Of a DNA stretch of 64,000 nt, positions 60,601-64,000 are shown one piece after another. The stretch covers positions 1 through 64,000 of the forward strand of contig JAFDYU010000011.1 of the NCBI GenBank assembly GCA_018267285.1. The letters run 5' to 3'. Made by a program: the position numbers and the translations under genes. The notes beneath the pieces were generated by a model. It made no database searches and was not told the DNA's origin. It saw only the letters and a list, made by a program, of their open reading frames with translations. The DNA comes from Bacteroidota bacterium. Its GTDB lineage: Bacteria > Bacteroidota > Bacteroidia > Cytophagales > Cyclobacteriaceae. Every line of letters begins with the position of its first letter. The stretch's first letter is position 1.

Positions 60601-60701
60601 ATCCGGAATCAAATTACAACAATACGGCCGCACAAGGTCTTGAATTGGCGGGTGTACCTCCTACACGCACCATGGGTTTTAATTTGAACCTCAAGTTCTA
60701 A
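57636..60701 (+). CDS. susC: SusC/RagA-type TonB-dependent transporter, second locus
   Basis: 1021 residues: signal peptide ending AWAQ, carboxypeptidase-D-like extension (RVVSGAVKDTKGNQLPGVTVQVKGSSSGTVSDGEGKYSISV), plug (VINSLEGRVAGVNISGSNGGPGSSSSIVIRGMNNL...ITVLKGATASALYGARASGGVVIITTK) and barrel ending MGFNLNLKF. It pairs with the SusD-like gene 19 bp downstream. Confidence 0.95.
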   Translation: MQKKVYQTWLLSALFTCCCATMAWAQARVVSGAVKDTKGNQLPGVTVQVKGSSSGTVSDGEGKYSISVESNAVLVFSFIGFATQEVQVGNQSIIDVSLNEDATQLQEVVVTALGVEKDAKSLAYAVTKVDGASLTQARETNVINSLEGRVAGVNISGSNGGPGSSSSIVIRGMNNLSGSTPLFVINGVPMDNTTRGSAGMWGGTDQGDGISNLNPDDIKEITVLKGATASALYGARASGGVVIITTKTGKDRKGFGIEYNSNLTMNQAINYHDFQTEYGQGVNGLKPVDGPSAYSGGQSSWGGKLDGSMVPQYDGVSRPYTLQKDNFKNFYRTGSTFTNTVSIGNSNENGSYRFSASDLENKAVIPNSGLSRNTFNLNLDYKLAPKLTFDLVSNYVIDSYKNRPNLSDSPGNANWGISFLPTSLNASVLSPGVLTNGNENNYSSNVYATNPYFAANNFINNTTRNRIINVALLRYAFNDWLTLQGRVGNDTYFDTYLSVTPSGTAYQTGGSMQQTNSKGSETNADFLLTANKKLSSDITLNASVGGNLRRHINQSSSVSGQTFNVPGLYVVNNLLSKIPTYSYNQLEVQSFYYTAEFNYKSFFYLNTTGRQDKFSTTDGKSIFYPSVGTSFVFSDLVSVPKLSFGKFRASWANTTGNPNDPYITNLYYGINLANNGHPIGVINNTSIPNTTIKPYIMSEVELGLDLRFFENRLGLDVAYYNRQTTKGIVNISTSVAAGYTNASVNTASLQNSGIELMLRGTPVKTSNLTWNVTLNFTNNMNKVTDIANGATDITIGTSRSQNAFINHQVGKAASQVMAFDYMRDANGNPVFDANGLPLQGKLKAYGSGYHSTIGGLLNEFNYKGFNIGFLIDYKFGGKIFSATDYYAYQYGLHKNTLVGRDTESIVGKGVDTNGQPNTVAQTPWNYYSVLANNVSSQFVYDASFIKLRQLTIGYKLPNEWFAKSPIKSATFSLVGRNLLILMKHTPNIDPESNYNNTAAQGLELAGVPPTRTMGFNLNLKF

Positions 60702-60720
60702 TCAAACTAAACAGAAGACA

Positions 60721-62328
60721 ATGAAAACGAAATCATTTTTACGAAATACTCTTGCAGCGGTACTGCTCCTTTCGGCTACGCAGTGTACCTCTGATTTGGC
60801 AAAATTGAACATTGATCCAACCTCAGCGAGCGCGGATAATTTCAACCCAAACTTTTTGATGACAACTTCGCAAGTGGAGTACACCGGAAGTGCCGATTAC
60901 AGTTATGAAACCTGGCGCGCTCAGTTAATCCATTGCAGCGTAATGATGCAACACTTCTCTCATGTGGCTACCTACTGGGTGGGCGATAAGTACTTGCTCA
61001 ACCAAACTTATGCGGAAGCCTATTTTACAGATTCCTACGCTGGCGGTGGAGCCAACTTAGGCCAAGTAAATAACATCGTTGCTTTGACTGAGCTAATCAA
61101 AGACAAACCTGAGTACAGCAATTTGTATCAAATGGCTCGCATTTGGAAAGTAGTGATTTTCCACCGCATCACCGACCTCTATGGTGATGTACCTTATTCT
61201 GAAGCCGGCCAAGGTTACTACAAAGGAATACTCAAACCTAAGTACGACAGCCAATCCGATATCTATGCCGATATGTTAAAGGAGTTGGATGAGGCTGCAG
61301 CGGCCTTAGATCCGTCCAAAGACGTACCCACGGGCGACTTGCTATACAGTGGAGATGCCGGCAAGTGGAAAAAACTTGCCTATTCCATGATGCTTCGCCT
61401 CGGCACCAGATTGAGCAAAGTAGATCCGAATGCTTCAAAAACATGGGTTGAAAAAGCCGCGGCTGGTGGAACTTTTGCGAGCATCGCTGATAACGCATAC
61501 ATCGTTGCCGACCCTAGCAATGGCCAACCTACCATTAACCGGATCAGCCAGGTATTAAACCTGCCCTACGAAATAAACGTTATACGTTGGAGCAAAACGT
61601 TTATTGATTTTTTGAAAAATAATAACGACCCACGCTTGCCAGCGCTTGCAGAACTTGCACCCGCAGGAGCTGATCATAATACTCCCGGTGTTGCTGGTGA
61701 CAACACCTATGCTATACAACAAGGAATGCCCAACGGGCATGACCTGCTTGGGGCTGCCCAAGACGTAAGCAAGGAGCCTGATTATCCGGGTGTTGTAAAT
61801 GGTGACCCTCTTGGAGGATATTCTCGCCCACGTAACACTGTTTTAGCAAAAAACGGTGGCCCTACATTTGTCATTACGTATGCCGAAACGGAACTTCTGC
61901 TTGCCGAAGCTGCACAGCTGGGTTACAATGTTACGGGTAGTGCTGCAACACATTACAACAACGGTGTAACCGCAGCTATGTCGCAATTGGCACAATTCGA
62001 TGCGGCTGCAACTGTTGCCCCTGCCGATATTGCAACATACCTTACGGCTAACCCCTACGTACCCGCTAACGGTTTGGTGATGATCAACACCCAATATTGG
62101 GCTGCAACTGTATTGAACGATTACGAAACCTTCGCCAACTGGAGGAGAACCGGTATCCCCGCATTGGTTCCTGTTAACTACCCCAACAACGTAACAGGCG
62201 GTACTATTCCCCGTAGATTAATCTACCCCCAAAACGAAGCTGCTGTAAACACCGATAATTACAACTCGGCAGTGGCAAAAATCAACGGTGGAAACACGTT
62301 GGTGGGAAGAGTTTGGTGGGATAATTAA
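60721..62328 (+). CDS. susD: SusD-like lipoprotein (SusD-like_2 family)
   Basis: 535 residues with a lipobox (LLLSATQCTSD) and the alternative SusD-like_2 architecture (FNPNFLMTTSQVEYTGSADYSYETWRAQLIHCSVMMQHFSHVATYW, RITDLYGDVPYSEAGQG, PTFVITYAETELLLAEAAQLG, YETFANWRRTGIPALVPVNYP). It caps the SusC2 channel. No glycoside hydrolase follows, so the substrate may be an amino sugar or peptide-like compound related to nagB. Confidence 0.92.
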   Translation: MKTKSFLRNTLAAVLLLSATQCTSDLAKLNIDPTSASADNFNPNFLMTTSQVEYTGSADYSYETWRAQLIHCSVMMQHFSHVATYWVGDKYLLNQTYAEAYFTDSYAGGGANLGQVNNIVALTELIKDKPEYSNLYQMARIWKVVIFHRITDLYGDVPYSEAGQGYYKGILKPKYDSQSDIYADMLKELDEAAAALDPSKDVPTGDLLYSGDAGKWKKLAYSMMLRLGTRLSKVDPNASKTWVEKAAAGGTFASIADNAYIVADPSNGQPTINRISQVLNLPYEINVIRWSKTFIDFLKNNNDPRLPALAELAPAGADHNTPGVAGDNTYAIQQGMPNGHDLLGAAQDVSKEPDYPGVVNGDPLGGYSRPRNTVLAKNGGPTFVITYAETELLLAEAAQLGYNVTGSAATHYNNGVTAAMSQLAQFDAAATVAPADIATYLTANPYVPANGLVMINTQYWAATVLNDYETFANWRRTGIPALVPVNYPNNVTGGTIPRRLIYPQNEAAVNTDNYNSAVAKINGGNTLVGRVWWDN

Positions 62329-62354
62329 TTTTTTGTTTTAGGTTTTTGGAAGTT

Positions 62355-62388
62355 GAAAGAGGCTGTGCAAACAGTCTCTTTCTTTTTT
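62355..62388 (+). terminator. Terminator of the second susCD operon
   Basis: Stem GAAAGAGGCTGT (62355-62366) / ACAGTCTCTTTC (62371-62382) with a GCAA tetraloop and one G-T pair, followed by TTTTTT. It lies between susD2 and the convergent glpD gene. Confidence 0.88.
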
Positions 62389-62416
62389 GTTCAGTCTTCA
62401 ATCGAAAATATTTTTC

Positions 62417-64000
62417 TTAAACCAAAAGACGGGCTCTGTTTATTTCTTTCTCCATCTCCTTGCTCTGATCGTTGGTTTGCTGCGAAGTCCAGTTAAAGTG
62501 TGTAGCCATTTTTTCAATGCATCGATTCATAATTCGCTCCAGTCGGGGTCTATCAAAATACAACCTGCCGGTTCTTCGTACAAAAAAGTCGGTCGCCCTC
62601 AAAACCATTTCGTGCCGAAGGCAAAATTCCAATTCACTTTCGGCCAAGTTTATTTCGACATCTTCATTTGCATGTATACCAGAAAGTATTTCATCGGTTT
62701 GCATTCCATAATTCGCAATCAAATAATCAGCATAATCTTGTAATTGAAGCGACTTCAATTTTTCTACAACAGACTCTTTGTATTTTTTAAGTTCATCCGT
62801 GTTTTTAAAAAATGGATCGGTTAGGTGTATGGATCCCGTTAGGCAGGATTGCAGCCTCCTTTCATCAAAATAATTTTTTACAACCAAGTCAACCGTACGC
62901 TCGGCCATTTTTCGATACCCGGTAAGTTTACCTCCCGCAATGGAAATCAATCCGGAAGGCGATTCAAAAATTTCATCTTTACGCGATAGCTCCGATGCCG
63001 TTTTGCCTTCTTCATTAATCAACGGCCGCAAGCCGGCCCAACTCGATTCGATGTCTTTCACTTCAAGATTAACACAAAAGGCAGAGTTTACGGCTCCTAT
63101 CAAATACGTTGCGTCCGAAGGTTGTGCACTTACTTCCTCAATATTCTCTGAATAATCGGTGTCTGTAGTCCCCACATAAGTAACCCGCTGACGTGGAATT
63201 GCAAAAATCATGCGGCCATCGCCCACATCAAAATAAACAGCTTGTTTCACCGGAAATTTTTCATGAGGCAACACAATATGAACCCCTTTTGTTAGGTGAA
63301 GGTGCTTGCCTTTTTTTGAATTATCTTTTTCGCGCAATACATCAACCCAAGGGCCTGCGGCATTAACTACCGACTTAGCCGCGATTGAAAAAATTTGATC
63401 TGCAATTTTATCGTATGCCTTTACTCCTGAAACTAACCCGTCCTCGTAAATAAATTCTTTGGCTTCGCAATAATTTGCAACCAACGCCCCGCGTGCGCTT
63501 GCCGTCTTCACTACTTCAATGGTGAGCCGAGCGTCATCGGTGCGGTATTCGGCATAGATCGCACCGCCCTTAATATCTTCTTTTTTCAGAAGAGGTTCGT
63601 GATTTAGTGTTTGCTTTCGCGAAAGCATTTTACGCTTGTCTTCGGGTTTCACACCCGCCAGCCAGTCGTACAACTTCAAACCGAGCGAAGTAAGCGTACT
63701 TCCAAGCCCTCTCGATTCGTACAACGGCAGGAGCATTTTCTCCGGAATAACGAGGTGCCGAGCTAAGTTGTGGATAACAGCCCGTTCGCTCCCTACTTCC
63801 TTAACCAAAGCAAACTCGAGTTGCTTGAGGTAGCGCAGCCCGCCATGAATCAATTTGGTGGAACGACTGCTGGTGCCGTAGGCAAAATCATTCTGCTCGA
63901 TCAATGCAGTTTTTAGTCCACGTGCGGTGGCATCGAGCGCTATGCCCGCACCTGTAATGCCTCCACCTACAACCAACAGATCGAATGGTTCTGATTTAAG
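62417..64000 (-). CDS. glpD: Glycerol-3-phosphate dehydrogenase, 5' end beyond the window
   Basis: At least 527 residues; the frame is open to the right edge (LKSEPFDL precede the first visible start-like codon), so the true start lies outside. FAD-binding LVVGGGITGAGIALDATARGLKTALIEQNDFAYGTSSRSTKLIHGGLRYL, GTTDTDYSENIEEVSA and ISIAGGKLTGYRKMAERTVDL identify the aerobic GlpD/GlpA family. It oxidises glycerol 3-phosphate at the membrane and feeds electrons to quinone. Confidence 0.95.
   Translation of the reverse strand, partial: LKSEPFDLLVVGGGITGAGIALDATARGLKTALIEQNDFAYGTSSRSTKLIHGGLRYLKQLEFALVKEVGSERAVIHNLARHLVIPEKMLLPLYESRGLGSTLTSLGLKLYDWLAGVKPEDKRKMLSRKQTLNHEPLLKKEDIKGGAIYAEYRTDDARLTIEVVKTASARGALVANYCEAKEFIYEDGLVSGVKAYDKIADQIFSIAAKSVVNAAGPWVDVLREKDNSKKGKHLHLTKGVHIVLPHEKFPVKQAVYFDVGDGRMIFAIPRQRVTYVGTTDTDYSENIEEVSAQPSDATYLIGAVNSAFCVNLEVKDIESSWAGLRPLINEEGKTASELSRKDEIFESPSGLISIAGGKLTGYRKMAERTVDLVVKNYFDERRLQSCLTGSIHLTDPFFKNTDELKKYKESVVEKLKSLQLQDYADYLIANYGMQTDEILSGIHANEDVEINLAESELEFCLRHEMVLRATDFFVRRTGRLYFDRPRLERIMNRCIEKMATHFNWTSQQTNDQSKEMEKEINRARLLV

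Overview
The window comes from a member of the Bacteroidota, most likely Cytophagia or a Chitinophaga-like relative. The evidence is two SusC/SusD pairs, type IX secretion (T9SS) C-terminal sorting domains on secreted proteins, a fused RibBA, NagB carrying a LmbE-like deacetylase domain, and promoters of the TTTG / TAnnTTTG type. It is chromosomal, with one mobilisable-element block and a repeat-rich junk zone at the left, and ordinary housekeeping and carbohydrate-uptake genes to the right.

Positions 1-10240 hold a mobilisable element next to a CAU-anticodon tRNA. It encodes a VirD4/TraG coupling ATPase, a ClpP-like serine protease, a PD-(D/E)XK nuclease-like protein, two paralogous XRE regulators each with its own palindrome, a MOB relaxase with four degenerate C-terminal repeats, a MobC-like protein, a ParA-like ATPase, a small excisionase-type HTH protein and a 573-residue protein I do not recognise. 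A roughly 100-bp array of GG(A) steps with exact 10-bp phasing lies upstream of mobC and is a good oriT or relaxosome-site candidate. No integrase is visible, so the element is incomplete here or extends to the left.

Positions 10300-15840 are a graveyard of mobile and polymorphic-toxin pieces: a GIY-YIG gene carrying a REP-like hairpin in its 5' end, an RDD membrane protein overlapping an Rhs-like tail remnant, a RAYT (REP-associated tyrosine transposase) flanked by its hairpins and with its own 3' end copied in tandem, an IS integrase remnant, and a truncated Rhs core protein with an NlpC/P60-like C-terminal domain followed by a lipoprotein. At least four families of short palindromic repeat are present.

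Positions 15840-32000 are mostly core genes: HAD phosphatase, M50 protease, T9SS protein, PASTA protein, Ddl, M43 metalloprotease, NifU-like and Mrp Fe-S factors, CAP protein, MazEF, DnaG (with its zinc ligands replaced), RibBA and SurE.

Positions 32000-49460 form a polysaccharide utilisation locus: SusC, SusD, a LamG lipoprotein, two glucoamylase-like (GH144-type) enzymes and a GH3 beta-glucosidase. This set suggests beta-1,2-glucan use, as an inference. Directly upstream of susC is the most unusual gene of the window, a 7TM-DISM membrane receptor whose cytoplasmic end is the zinc-ribbon/HTH region of an IS1595-type transposase. A 14-repeat LVIVD protein and remnants of an IS30 transposase and of a lanthipeptide/thiopeptide biosynthesis gene lie beside it.

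Positions 49475-64000 hold a YdcF-like protein, a TerB-like/FHA-like/ABCG-type transporter, a lipoprotein, NagB-LmbE, a LacI regulator divergent from a second susCD pair with a double operator between them, and the start-truncated glpD at the right edge.
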